Notes under the pieces: model-generated
Databases searched by the model: none
Told to the model about the DNA's origin: nothing
The model's input: the letters and a program-made list of their open reading frames with translations, nothing else
Made by a program: the position numbers and the translations under genes
From: CAWFKS01 sp963816435
Lineage (GTDB): Bacteria; Pseudomonadota; Alphaproteobacteria; Rhizobiales; Rhizobiaceae
Assembly (NCBI GenBank): GCA_963816435.1
Contig: CAWFKS010000001.1
Span: 248,001-312,000, forward strand
DNA length: 64,000 nucleotides
Direction of reading: 5' to 3'
In this document: one piece after another, positions 1 through 8,308 of the stretch
Layout of the letters: every line of letters begins with the position of its first letter
How positions within the stretch are numbered: the stretch's first letter is position 1

Positions 1-1192
1 GCGAGCGGTCGAACTCGCCGGCGACGATCTCCTTGAGGTCCGGGCCTGTGACGTAGCGCTCGACGGCGCGCGAGCGGTCGTCGAGGCGCTTCAGCGCGGC
101 CAGTTCCTCGGTCTGGCCGAGCTTCGCCCTGGTGACGGCCGACTTCAGCACCGAGATCGTCTCGTCGTAGACCTTGAGCGGCACCGGGAAGGGGTGGCGA
201 TCCTTGCCGCCGTGGGCGATCGAATAGCGGGCGGGGTCGGAGAAGCGGCAGGGCGCGCCGTGCACGACCTCGGCCACCAGCGCCAGCGCCCTCACGGTGC
301 GCGCGCCGACGCCCGGCACCAGCAGCAGCTCGGAAAAGTCCTCCGGCCCGCGCTCGGCGGCGGCCGCGAAGGCGCCATGCAGGCGGCGCATGACGACGTC
401 TTCCTCGCGCACGTCGTGATGGGCGGGCATGACGAGATGCGGCAGCATCGGCTGGGCGGCGGGCTCGGCGGCCTTCGAGGGCCTGCCTTCCAGTTCGGAA
501 AACTCCCTGACGATGCCGTCGGGACCGATCGTGCCCAGAAGGTCGAGCTGGCCGTCGCGGGAGCTTTTCGCCAACCGGTCGGTGAGGTTGATGATCTCGC
601 CGCCGTTCCGTCCCTCGATCGCGGCGTGCGGGGCGTCGACGAAGCTTTCCAGCCCCTCCGACAGCCAGTGATAGCGGCGCGCCTGGCGGGCATCGCCGTT
701 CATGCCCTGCTGGACGACCACCCACTTGCCGTCGTCGGCGAGGATGAAGCCGTGGAGATAGAGGTCGAACCCGTCCTGCACGGCGGCACTGTCGACCTTG
801 GCGACGAGCCGGCTGGCGCGGCCGAGTTCGGCGCCGTCGAGGCCCGTCCTTTCGCCGATCGCCAGAAGCTCGCCCGGCGTCTTGCGCGAATGGGCGCCGC
901 GTCCGCCGCAGACAGTCAGGCCGAGCTCGCCGGAGATCGGGTTGAGGCCGCGTTTAAGCGCGCCGATGACGGAAGTGGTGATGCCGGACGAATGCCAGTC
1001 CATGCCCATGACGGCGCCGAAGGACTGGAACCAGTAGGGATGCGCCAGCCGGCGCAGCAACTCGTCGCGGCCATATTCGGCGACGATCGCCTGGCAGATG
1101 ACGCCGCCAAGCCGCGTCATCCGCTCGCCGAGCCATTTCGGCACCCTGCCGCCGTGCAGCGGCAGGTCCGCGCTGCCAGCCCGTTGCGCCAT
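1..1192 (-). CDS. DUF763 domain protein, 3' end outside window
   Basis: The minus-strand frame opens at ATG 1192 and stays open to the window edge (about 397 codons), so the C-terminus is missing. The N-terminus reads MAQRAGSADLPLHGGRVPKW, followed by an H-P-Y-W-F-Q-S-F-G segment, GMDWHSSGITTSV, and later ARRYHWLSEG. These are hallmark stretches of the DUF763 family, which occurs in bacteria and archaea and has no established function. The visible part is close to the usual full family length of about 400 residues. An earlier ATG at 1197 is out of frame. It is the last gene of a minus-strand run with the OsmC gene, separated from it by about 80 bases. Family assignment is from remembered motifs, not from a search. 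Confidence 0.8.
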   Translation of the reverse strand, partial: MAQRAGSADLPLHGGRVPKWLGERMTRLGGVICQAIVAEYGRDELLRRLAHPYWFQSFGAVMGMDWHSSGITTSVIGALKRGLNPISGELGLTVCGGRGAHSRKTPGELLAIGERTGLDGAELGRASRLVAKVDSAAVQDGFDLYLHGFILADDGKWVVVQQGMNGDARQARRYHWLSEGLESFVDAPHAAIEGRNGGEIINLTDRLAKSSRDGQLDLLGTIGPDGIVREFSELEGRPSKAAEPAAQPMLPHLVMPAHHDVREEDVVMRRLHGAFAAAAERGPEDFSELLLVPGVGARTVRALALVAEVVHGAPCRFSDPARYSIAHGGKDRHPFPVPLKVYDETISVLKSAVTRAKLGQTEELAALKRLDDRSRAVERYVTGPDLKEIVAGEFDRS

Positions 1193-1275
1193 CACATCGC
1201 CTGTCCTTCCATGCGCCTCATCCTATCGGAACGAAGCGCGAACGGGAAGGGTCTTCGAAGAGGGACGCGGGCAAC

Positions 1276-1698
1276 CTATGCGTCCGGGGGATTCAATCCC
1301 TTGCGGATCATTCGGCCGGACAGGGTTGTCGCCGCAGCGACGGTGTTGAAGATCGTGCCGTATTTGCGGACATTGGTGTGCAGGAGTTCCACGCGGCGGT
1401 CGTCCTCATCGGTGTCGACGACGATCTCGTAGTCGATGCCGGACATTTTCGGCGGGGCGTCCTGGCGCACGCCGTGCAGGCGAACCTCGACGCCACGGAC
1501 GTCGAACTTCAGCATCGGCGCGGCGCGTTCGATGCCCTTGATCATGCAGGCCGCCAGAGCCGCGAGCAGCATTTCGGCAGGATTGAACGCATCGCGACGG
1601 CCGTTGACGTCGGTGTCGAGGAGAATTTCGGCATCCTTGCAGCGTGCGAGGCTGCCGTGACCGTCGATCCGCGTCGCCTCGACCCGATATTCCAGCAT
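1276..1698 (-). CDS. OsmC family protein
   Basis: A protein of about 140 residues with the OsmC/Ohr fold pattern: a short N-terminal beta region, then FNPAEMLLAALAACMIKGIE, where the single Cys in the LAACM context matches one of the two redox cysteines of OsmC/Ohr proteins. The second conserved Cys in the C-terminal half is not visible, so peroxidase activity is uncertain; many OsmC-like proteins of unknown role lack it. ATG 1698 is chosen because GGAG lies 8 bases upstream; the in-frame GTG at 1707 would overlap that ribosome binding site. It lies just downstream of DUF2312 copy 1 on the same strand. Cytoplasmic: no signal peptide. Confidence 0.8.
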   Translation of the reverse strand: MLEYRVEATRIDGHGSLARCKDAEILLDTDVNGRRDAFNPAEMLLAALAACMIKGIERAAPMLKFDVRGVEVRLHGVRQDAPPKMSGIDYEIVVDTDEDDRRVELLHTNVRKYGTIFNTVAAATTLSGRMIRKGLNPPDA

Positions 1699-1828
1699 TG
1701 TTCGCACTCCGGCTGATCGACTTCTCGTATCGCCGTGGTGCGATCAGCGCGCTGATCGAGATCAAGGAGCAGGGGCTGCGAGGCCAGGTCGATTTTCGTC
1801 GAAGCCGCGATGCGACGGCGCGACTGGT

Positions 1829-2122
1829 CGGAGGATCAGACCATGCCCAGCGCGTTCTTGTAGAGGTCGAGGATCGCCTCTTCCTCCTGGCGCTCGGCCT
1901 GGTCCTTCTTGCGAAGCCTGATCAGCGTGCGCACCGCCTTGGTGTCGAACCCGACGCCCTTCATCTCGGCGTAGACTTCCTTGATGTCGTCGGCGATCGT
2001 CTGCTTCTCCTCCTCCAGCCGCTCGACGCGCTCGATGAAGGCGCGCAACTGACCGGCGGCAACGGTCTGGGAGGTTTCGCTGGTGATGTCGTCGTCGGCC
2101 ACGGCGGGGTCTCCGGTTCTGT
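1829..2122. repeat. 294-bp perfect direct repeat, left copy
   Basis: Bases 1829-2122 are identical, base for base, to 6041-6334 (constant offset 4212) by direct reading. The repeat contains the whole DUF2312 coding region, its ribosome binding site and a few bases on either side. Sequence similarity stops sharply at both ends. The two copies bracket the decayed polysaccharide genes at 2344-5860. Confidence 0.95.
1836..2102 (-). CDS. DUF2312 (UPF0335) protein, copy 1
   Basis: An 88-residue protein from GTG 2102 (VADDDITSETSQTVAAGQLR...), with GGAGA about 8 bases upstream. It is a small alpha-helical, highly charged protein with the family signature AGQLRAFIERVERLEEEKQ and AEMKGVGFDTKAVRTLIRLR, ending in LYKNALGMV. 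DUF2312 is nearly universal in alphaproteobacteria; a coiled-coil or nucleic-acid-associated role has been suggested, but no function is established. The product is identical to that of copy 2 at 6048-6314. The sequence upstream of 2122 differs from that of copy 2, so this copy probably lacks the native promoter. A longer in-frame start reaching about 2153 is unlikely because it is not shared with copy 2. Confidence 0.85.
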   Translation of the reverse strand: MADDDITSETSQTVAAGQLRAFIERVERLEEEKQTIADDIKEVYAEMKGVGFDTKAVRTLIRLRKKDQAERQEEEAILDLYKNALGMV

Positions 2123-2343
2123 CACCGCGCAAGCGAAGCATTGTGCGGAGCACCGATGCGAAACAACATGCGTTTGCCTGGCTGAGGTCCGACCTTCTTA
2201 GGCACTTGCTCTTTCACAACGCGCTTGAGAATAGGGAGGTCAGGTCGGTCGGGTGAAATCTATGCCTTTTCTTCCGCGCGGCTATCTGAGGAATGTTGCG
2301 GGATGAACCCGGTTCGATCCTGAAAAACGTGGAACAGAGAGCA

Positions 2344-3475
2344 ATGGACGTCGCGCTCGCTATCTTCGATCTGGCCAAGGCTGGGGGCGAAGAGCGTCAT
2401 TGCGTCCGGCTTGCAGAATGTCTCGCTGACGCGGACACAGGGTGACGTTTATTCTACCTCGCGAGGAAACCTGGCTGGCAGACTTCGCGTCGAGACGCTG
2501 AAGCGGCGCGGCTGGACAAACCACGCGCGAATGAGCGCTTTCGCATCCGATCTCGCCGCAGCCGCGCGCGATCGACATGACCTGCTGGTCGGTTTTCAGA
2601 AGCTGCCGGGGTTGGATGTCCTGTTCTGTGGAGACTGGAGCTTCGCAGCCAGAAACGTACTGCCTGGAAACGTTCGCTCCCTCGGCAACGCGCCTTCACT
2701 CGCCTCGAGGCAGGGTGTTGCGGCCCCCAATCGAAAACATTGCTTCTGATGCTCAGCGAGCCGCAGGCGGAGGCGTTCCGTCAAGCCTGGGCGATCGATC
2801 CCGGCCGGATGATCGTCCTACCACCAACGCTGGATGCGCGTAGGGCGATTGCGGCGCCGAGCCCTGAGGACCGTGCAGAATGGCGCCGCGCGCTCGGGCT
2901 TGGTCCCGAGCTGACGGGTTGGCTGTGGCTGGGGCTCCAGCCGCGAGTTCAAGGGCCTGGACCGGGCGATCGAAGCGCTCGCAATTCGTGACGACGCCGT
3001 GCTCGTTGCTGCCGGGATCGATCCGCAGAAGACTGCGGTGCGGCGTATGCGCAAGCGCGCTCGGGATCTGGGTTGCGGTCATCGTCTCCGAATCGTTGGC
3101 GAAGTGGAGCATGCCGAGCTCGACCGGTTGTTCGGTGCGTGCGACTTGCTCGTCCATCCGGCGCGCCTCGACGTGACGGGAACTGTTATCGTGGAAGCTC
3201 TCGCGGCGGGACTGCCGGTCATCACCACTGAGAACTGTGGCTACTCCGTTCACGTGAAGCATGCTGGCGCGGGCCGAGTCCTGGCGGTGGACGCAGAGCC
3301 TCCGGACATAGCGTTCGCTACCGCCGAGCCGAGCCAAGGGCGCGAAATCTGGTCGCGAAATGCCCGAGCCTATGTAGAATCCAACGATTTGACCGGCGGA
3401 ATTGAGGCGGCGGCAGTGGCTATCGAGGGCTATTGGCAGGAGCGAGCCGACAAAGTGCTTGCCGGCGATTCCTGA
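2344..3475 (+). pseudogene. Degenerate WaaG-like glycosyltransferase (GT4)
   Basis: Starts at ATG 2344 after a GGAACAGAG-type ribosome binding site with MDVALAIFDLAKAGGEER, the typical GT4 opening, and runs into an in-frame TGA near 2451. Fragments then continue in other frames: DLLVGFQKLPGLDV (about 2580), LLMLSEPQAEAFRQAW (2743), a Gly-Ser-Ser-Arg-Glu-Phe-Lys-Gly-Leu-Asp block (about 2930-2960), and the C-terminal domain 2999-3475 with LIVHPARLDVTGTVIVEA-like GT4 nucleotide-sugar-binding residues and the E-A-L-A-A-G-L-P-V-I motif. The break at 2931-2934 is a single extra G in GGGG. At least three disruptions are needed to reconstruct one protein. The intact ancestor would have added a hexose during LPS core or exopolysaccharide synthesis. 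Confidence 0.75.
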
Positions 3476-3718
3476 CCAACTCGCCGGAACGACGTTTCTC
3501 AAGGAAGCGAATACGCACTGCTTTGATTGCTCAAGCAGCGGTTGTCCGTTATGCGATGATCGCTCACCGAGCTCTGGCACGACCATCGACAGATGCCGTC
3601 AGTAGCCAGATGGCAAGCCTCTTCACCTGCAGAATAGCATCCCGGTTCAATGGGCACGACGCACGGAAAGGACACTCAAGAGGAGACAGATATAAGAGGG
3701 TAGAAAGGAAAGGTGCAC

Positions 3719-4728
3719 ATGCGCAACGTCAGGAGTCCTTTCTGCATAGACTGCGGATAGGAAGGTAAAGTCATCTATAGAGATCTAGAAGAAAGGATCT
3801 ACTAGGCGAAGGGCAAATGGAGCCTCTACAAATGCAGCAATACGGTGTGCGGGACACTGTGGCTAGATACTGCCACTGATACGGAGGATCTAGGAAAAGC
3901 TTATATAGACTATATCACCCATGAAAATGAGGGGACGCCGCGCCTCTCTGCGGCCAAACGCGCCTATATCAGCCTGTTTCATGGCGCCCCCGAGAATCTG
4001 TCGGCGAAAAACCGGTTGTTGGCGCAAGCCTTCGCTCTTCGCTACAGGCGCAAGCTGGAGGCAGACGATCAGGTCTGCCACCTGACCTTCGAATCCGAAC
4101 AGATGCGTGTTCTCGATCTCGGCTGTGGCGACGGACGAACCCTTTGGACCTTGAAGCAATTCGGCTGCGAGACAGTGGGCGTCGATTTCGACGCGCAAGC
4201 CGCTGAAGCGGCGAGGTCGCGGGGACTCGATGTGCGGGTGGGTTCGCTGGAACAACAGCAATTCCCCGACGGAGCGTTCGACGCGAACTGCTCAGCCATG
4301 TCATCGAACATCTCCCCGACACGCTGGCCACCCTGAAGGAATGTCTACGGATCATGAGGCCGGGTGGACAGCTTCGCATGCTTACGCCCAATGCGGTTTC
4401 GTGGGGGCACAGCCAGTTCGGCGCCAACTGGATGGCACTGGATCCACCACGGCATCTTAACATCTTCACACCACGAGCGCTCGAGGCGCTCATGCTCAAC
4501 GCCGGTTTCGCCCACGCCGAAGCGGTGACCACGCCATCCGGGGCGGATCGCATCGCAATCATGAGTTGGAACATCCGCAGGTGCGGACGCGCGCAGATGA
4601 ACGAAAAGCCTGGCTGGGCGCTCAAGCGGCGCGGTCGTGCGTTCCTGTGGCGTGAAGCACTTGTGGGCCTGCGCGCGCCAGACAAGTGCTCGCAAATCGT
4701 TGCTTCGGCAACAAAGCAGCCAACCTAA
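3719..4728 (+). pseudogene. Zinc-ribbon class I SAM methyltransferase, decayed
   Basis: From ATG 3719 one frame reads M-R-N-V-R-S-P-F-C-I-D-C-G, then TAG at 3758-3760, EGKVIYRDLEERIY, then TAG at 3803-3805, then AKGKWSLYKCSNTVCGTLWL and on. CxxC and C-x4-C make an N-terminal zinc ribbon, seen in methyltransferases of surface-glycan clusters. The SAM motif VLDLGCGDGRTLWTL lies near 4110-4150. Near 4287 the frame shifts (one base missing) and continues as LLSHVIEHLPDTLATLKECL and MRPGGQLRML, ending at TAA 4726-4728. Two amber codons plus a shift argue for a dead gene. The first 250 bases and the preceding 3476-3718 gap are unusually A/purine-rich for this window. Confidence 0.75.
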
Positions 4729-5860
4729 CGTCTCCTCGCCCGCCACGATCTCAGATATTTTTCGAGGCGGCGAAGACTGGCGTTCAGGGAAGGGCGCGGG
4801 ACCGCGAAGTCGCGTCCCGCCTCCCGCAACAGAACCACGCCAAGGATGGGCGCGACGGCCTGGTACGCGCGTTCGCGGCGGACCTTGTCAACTGCCTCTT
4901 GCGGCGCGTATCGGCCGGGATTTCTTGCAACTTCCTCTATAGCGGAGCGCCAACGCGCCATGTCATCGGCGACGAGCGGCTTCGGGTCGAGATCGCTGGA
5001 ACTGTAAGGGAACGCTGCCGAATAGACGGACGGAATGGCGTGGCTCAGGAAGTCGACGACCTTGATATCGGACTTGGCGTCTATGAATCCTTGGTGTTCA
5101 ACGGATTTAGTCGGTAGCGGCGCGATGGCTGCGGCTGAATGCTGGCGAGCCAGAAAGCCACGGTAGGACAGGAAATCCATCCACGGAATGTGTTCGCGGT
5201 ATAGAAAGGCTTCCATCGTCGCGGGTGGAAATCGGCCGATCAGGACGACTTGCAGTCCCAGCCGGTTCGCCGTGTCCGCGACCACGGACGAAAATCCCGG
5301 GAGCTCGCTTTCGACAAGCGGAAGATCGCTCGAAACCGATAGCAGCCGGCGGATTGGCGATCGGTGCGCCGGCGCGGAAGGCTCAGGAGGTGACAACTGA
5401 TTAGGGACGATGACATAGCGTTCGGTGAACGAGACCGCTGAGGACCGCGTTAGCTCCTTGGCAAGCTTCGCATAGGGCGATGTCACGGCCTTGGCATTCA
5501 CGAGGCACCATGCGATGCGACTGCTTGTCGCGATGCGGCCGCGGTTCGGGAGCGCGGGCGTTCCGTCAGCAGGTCTCGTTGACGTAGACGAAGGGTTTTT
5601 CCTTTTTCGAGAATCGATGCTGCGCCCACTGATATTCCGTGGGCGCGATGTGCACCGGGCCGGCCTTCGAGTTGGCAAGCGGAACTAGATCCCGATCAAC
5701 GGCAAGATAGGTGAGACGAGACGCATTTCGACGAAAGCCTCCGGTATGGGCTTCAATCTGATCTCGTAGATCGTCGGCTCGCTGTCGAGAACCGAAGGTG
5801 CATATCTGAGCCGCTCGTCGGGACTGCTTCTTGCATCAACGCTTCGCATGTCCCGTGGCG
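4725..5860 (-). pseudogene. Decayed glycosyltransferase-like gene
   Basis: The minus-strand 3' part (about 5550 to 4725) is open and encodes a GT-B-like C-terminal domain with SEVVLIGR-type spacing (LQVVLIGRFPPATMEAFLY) and VVDFLSHAIPSVYS, resembling the E/D-K-x-x-D/E-Y-L-x-x-G-x-P segment of family 4-like glycosyltransferases. Upstream parts occur in other frames: VPLANSKAGPVHIAPTEYQ around 5690-5630 and an open piece ending at a TAG near 5685. The start cannot be fixed; 5860 is an estimate. It meets the methyltransferase pseudogene tail to tail with a 4-base overlap. Exact family and sugar are unknown. It belongs to the same decayed island. Confidence 0.5.
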
Positions 5861-6040
5861 CGGTCAGGCGAGTCCATCTTCGGCTGGTGATCGCTGACCA
5901 GGTCGAGGCACGGGACTGCATATCGATGTGCGACGCGAGACAACTCAAACAATGCTGGGCGCGGGGATGGGCAGACCGGTCAAAGAGCTTGCAAAAGGTC
6001 GGACACGACGGTGGCGCACCAAAGGCGAGAGCGTCGCAGC

Positions 6041-6334
6041 CGGAGGATCAGACCATGCCCAGCGCGTTCTTGTAGAGGTCGAGGATCGCCTCTTCCTCCT
6101 GGCGCTCGGCCTGGTCCTTCTTGCGAAGCCTGATCAGCGTGCGCACCGCCTTGGTGTCGAACCCGACGCCCTTCATCTCGGCGTAGACTTCCTTGATGTC
6201 GTCGGCGATCGTCTGCTTCTCCTCCTCCAGCCGCTCGACGCGCTCGATGAAGGCGCGCAACTGACCGGCGGCAACGGTCTGGGAGGTTTCGCTGGTGATG
6301 TCGTCGTCGGCCACGGCGGGGTCTCCGGTTCTGT
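6041..6334. repeat. 294-bp perfect direct repeat, right copy
   Basis: Identical to 1829-2122. This copy adjoins the DUF1244 gene. In rhizobial genomes DUF2312 and DUF1244 genes are commonly close together (recalled, not searched), so this is probably the ancestral copy. Recombination between the repeats would delete 4212 bp and restore one DUF2312 gene between the OsmC and DUF1244 genes. Confidence 0.95.
6048..6314 (-). CDS. DUF2312 (UPF0335) protein, copy 2
   Basis: An 88-residue product identical to that of copy 1, from GTG 6314 with GGAGA about 8 bases upstream. It carries the conserved helical DUF2312 signature, with Lys/Arg/Glu-rich heptads suggesting a coiled coil and the motif MKGVGFDTKAVRTLI. 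Cytoplasmic, function unknown. Upstream, bases 6335-6442 separate it from DUF1244 and hold its probable native promoter or readthrough. The reading frame also stays open upstream to about 6521, but the shared start, ribosome binding site and family length favour GTG 6314. Confidence 0.88.
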   Translation of the reverse strand: MADDDITSETSQTVAAGQLRAFIERVERLEEEKQTIADDIKEVYAEMKGVGFDTKAVRTLIRLRKKDQAERQEEEAILDLYKNALGMV

Positions 6335-6442
6335 GAGGGCGCGGCGAGTCGCAAAGCGCGCGCCGCGCCGGTTCGTGACTCAAGGCGCGAAGAGGGTCAA
6401 GCGGGAATGCGGTTGGCCGGGACGCAGGCGCGTGCTCGGGGC

Positions 6443-6751
6443 TCAGTGATCCTTCGGACGGTTCCGTTCGAAAGCGGCCTTGTCGGCCGCGCTCGCCTCG
6501 TTCTGATATTTCGCGCGCCACTCGTCGTAGGGCATGCCGTAGACGATCTCGCGCGAATCTTCCTTGGAGAGCTCGACGCCGGCCTCGTTCGCGGCGTCGC
6601 GATACCAGTTCGAAAGGCAGTTGCGGCAGAAGCCGGCCAGATTCATCAGGTCGATGTTCTGGACGTCGGTGCGTTCGCGCAGATGCGCCACGAGCGTGCG
6701 GAAGGCCGCCGCCTCGAAATCGCGCTTCTGCTCGTCGGAAAGATCAGCCAT
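6443..6751 (-). CDS. DUF1244 domain protein
   Basis: A 102-residue protein beginning MADLSDEQKRDFEAAAFRTL and containing LMNLAGFCRNCLSNWY and GMPYDEWRAKYQNEA, which are DUF1244 hallmarks. The two Cys in FCRNC are invariant in remembered homologues and could bind a metal or form a redox pair; no biochemical function is known. ATG 6751 overlaps the TGA of the upstream amidohydrolase gene (TGATG), implying translational coupling. A GTG one codon earlier is possible. It is followed by DUF2312 in the same orientation. Confidence 0.88.
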   Translation of the reverse strand: MADLSDEQKRDFEAAAFRTLVAHLRERTDVQNIDLMNLAGFCRNCLSNWYRDAANEAGVELSKEDSREIVYGMPYDEWRAKYQNEASAADKAAFERNRPKDH

Positions 6752-7578
6752 CACGGCCTCCTGGTCTGGCTCGCCTGTCGCGGCACCGGGCCGGTGCGCG
6801 AGCCGAAGAATTGCACCTGGTGGATATCGGGCCGGCGGTTGATGTCGTCAAGCATCGGCGCCAGCCGTTCGGCCCAGGCGTTTTGTCCGGCCTCGTCGCC
6901 GATCAGGTCCTGGCGGATCTCGATCAACGCGTGGGCGAAGCCGTTGACGATGCAGTGCTTGTACATGGTGTCGCCGCGCAGCGCGCCGTCATAGGGTTCG
7001 TTGTCGCCGACCACGAGATCTGGCTCGGCCTTCAGCGCCTCGATGAGCGGACGCGGGGCGCGCGGATCGGAGTCCCACAGAATGCCGACATGCCATGGCC
7101 GCGCGCGGCCCTGCATGCGCGGCGTGAAGGAATGGACGGAAAACACGAAGGGCGTGGCGCCGGTCGCCTCGTGGACAGAGGCGATCATCGAGCCGACGGC
7201 ATCGTGATAGGGCTGGTAGAACTCGGCGAGCCGCTTCTCGCGCTCCTGCGGGGCCATCGGATAGTTGCCCGGCACGATCGTGCCGTCATAGAGCTGGCGG
7301 ATCATCGTCGGGTCGTCGTCGCCGCGGTTCGGGTCTATCAACAGCCGAGAGAACCGCGCCATCACCGCCGGCGCGCCGGTCAGCCGTGCGAGCTGCCGCG
7401 TCACGCCCTCGACGCCGATGTCGTAGGCGATATGCCGGTCGAATTCCGAGGCGGCGAGCCCGAGGCTTCCATATTCGTCGGGCAGGTCGCGACCGGCGTG
7501 GTCGGCGATCAGCACCAGGCCGAGGCTACGGTCGCCGTCGATCGTCTCGAACGGTGAAAAGCTTGATGTTCGGGTCAT
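6751..7578 (-). CDS. N-formylglutamate amidohydrolase family protein
   Basis: A 275-residue protein from ATG 7578 (MTRTSSFSPFETIDGDRS...). Family features: LIADHAGRDLPDEYGSLGL near residues 22-40, HIAYDIGVEGVTRQLA, RLLIDPNRGDDDP, and VFSVHSFTPRMQGRARPW. The His/Asp/Glu residues fit the zinc amidohydrolase fold that hydrolyses N-formylglutamate to glutamate and formate in histidine degradation. No other hut genes are nearby, so the true substrate may differ. The frame extends further upstream, but homologues begin near this ATG. It is coupled to DUF1244 through TGATG. Confidence 0.85.
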   Translation of the reverse strand: MTRTSSFSPFETIDGDRSLGLVLIADHAGRDLPDEYGSLGLAASEFDRHIAYDIGVEGVTRQLARLTGAPAVMARFSRLLIDPNRGDDDPTMIRQLYDGTIVPGNYPMAPQEREKRLAEFYQPYHDAVGSMIASVHEATGATPFVFSVHSFTPRMQGRARPWHVGILWDSDPRAPRPLIEALKAEPDLVVGDNEPYDGALRGDTMYKHCIVNGFAHALIEIRQDLIGDEAGQNAWAERLAPMLDDINRRPDIHQVQFFGSRTGPVPRQASQTRRP

Positions 7579-7798
7579 GGCGGCTTCCGGACGTGCAGGG
7601 CAGGCGGGGCGTTCGCCCGTCTTTCCACGAAGCGCGGAGCTTCGCAATGCCGTGGTTTGGACATTGTTTTTGCCAAGAACCTGCTTGCAGGAGCACGCTA
7701 CCGGAGCTGCATCCGGTGGCCGGTGCAAAGCTTGCGCCAGGCAGTGGCGGCGGCCGCGTTGACATGCGAGAACAGTTTTCAGAAAAGGAATCGTCACG

Positions 7799-8308
7799 AT
7801 GACGAGGGCAAGGGAAATCCGCATGCCGCTTGCAGGAAGGCGAAACGCCGCCCGCGCCGCGACCTTGCTGTCGGCGCTGTTCGCGCCGGCGCTCGTTCTG
7901 TTTGCGTCGGCCACGCCGGCGCATGCCGATTTCCGCGTCTGCAACGCTACGCAGAACCTCGTCGGCGTCGCCATCGGCTACCGCGCCAGCACGGGCTGGA
8001 TCACCGAGGGCTGGTGGCATGTCGAGGCCTCGACCTGCAAGACGCTGATCGAGGGCGCGCTGTCGTCGCGCTACTACTATCTCTACGCCGAGGACGCCGA
8101 GCGCGGCGGACGCTGGGACGGCCCGATCCACATGTGCGTGGCCGAGAAGGAGTTCAAGATTTCCGGCGTCAACGACTGCTTCGCGCGCGGCTTCCAGCGC
8201 GCCGGCTTCCAGGAATACGACACCGGCGAACAGGCGAGCTGGATGGTGCAACTTACGGACGAACCCACTGGCGATGGCGCTTCCGCCGCCGGATCGGGTT
8301 CGCCATGA
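7799..8308 (+). CDS. DUF1036 exported protein
   Basis: A 169-residue protein with a Sec signal peptide: basic N-terminus (MTRAREIRMPLAGRR), a hydrophobic stretch to about residue 40 and a cleavage-like A-H-A-D. The mature part, DFRVCNATQNLVGVAIGYR, EGWWHVEASTCKTLIEG, RYYYLYAEDAERGGRW, FKISGVNDCFARGFQR, is typical DUF1036, with four conserved Cys (likely two disulfides). The function is unknown and the location presumably periplasmic. ATG 7823 is an alternative start with AAGGGA ahead of it. The gene overlaps pyk by ATGA (8305-8308), so the two are translationally coupled. The 220 bases upstream hold no gene; a TTGACA at 7759-7764 has no convincing -10 partner. Confidence 0.87.
   Translation: MTRAREIRMPLAGRRNAARAATLLSALFAPALVLFASATPAHADFRVCNATQNLVGVAIGYRASTGWITEGWWHVEASTCKTLIEGALSSRYYYLYAEDAERGGRWDGPIHMCVAEKEFKISGVNDCFARGFQRAGFQEYDTGEQASWMVQLTDEPTGDGASAAGSGSP

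Noticed and set aside
3719..3850. Pyrrolysine or other programmed readthrough at the two TAG codons
   Set aside because: A downstream frameshift and two neighbouring decayed genes make ordinary decay far likelier; no readthrough element or special tRNA was seen.
7765..7798. Promoter for DUF1036-pyk from TTGACA at 7759
   Set aside because: No acceptable -10 element at 16-18 bases, so it was not listed as a promoter.
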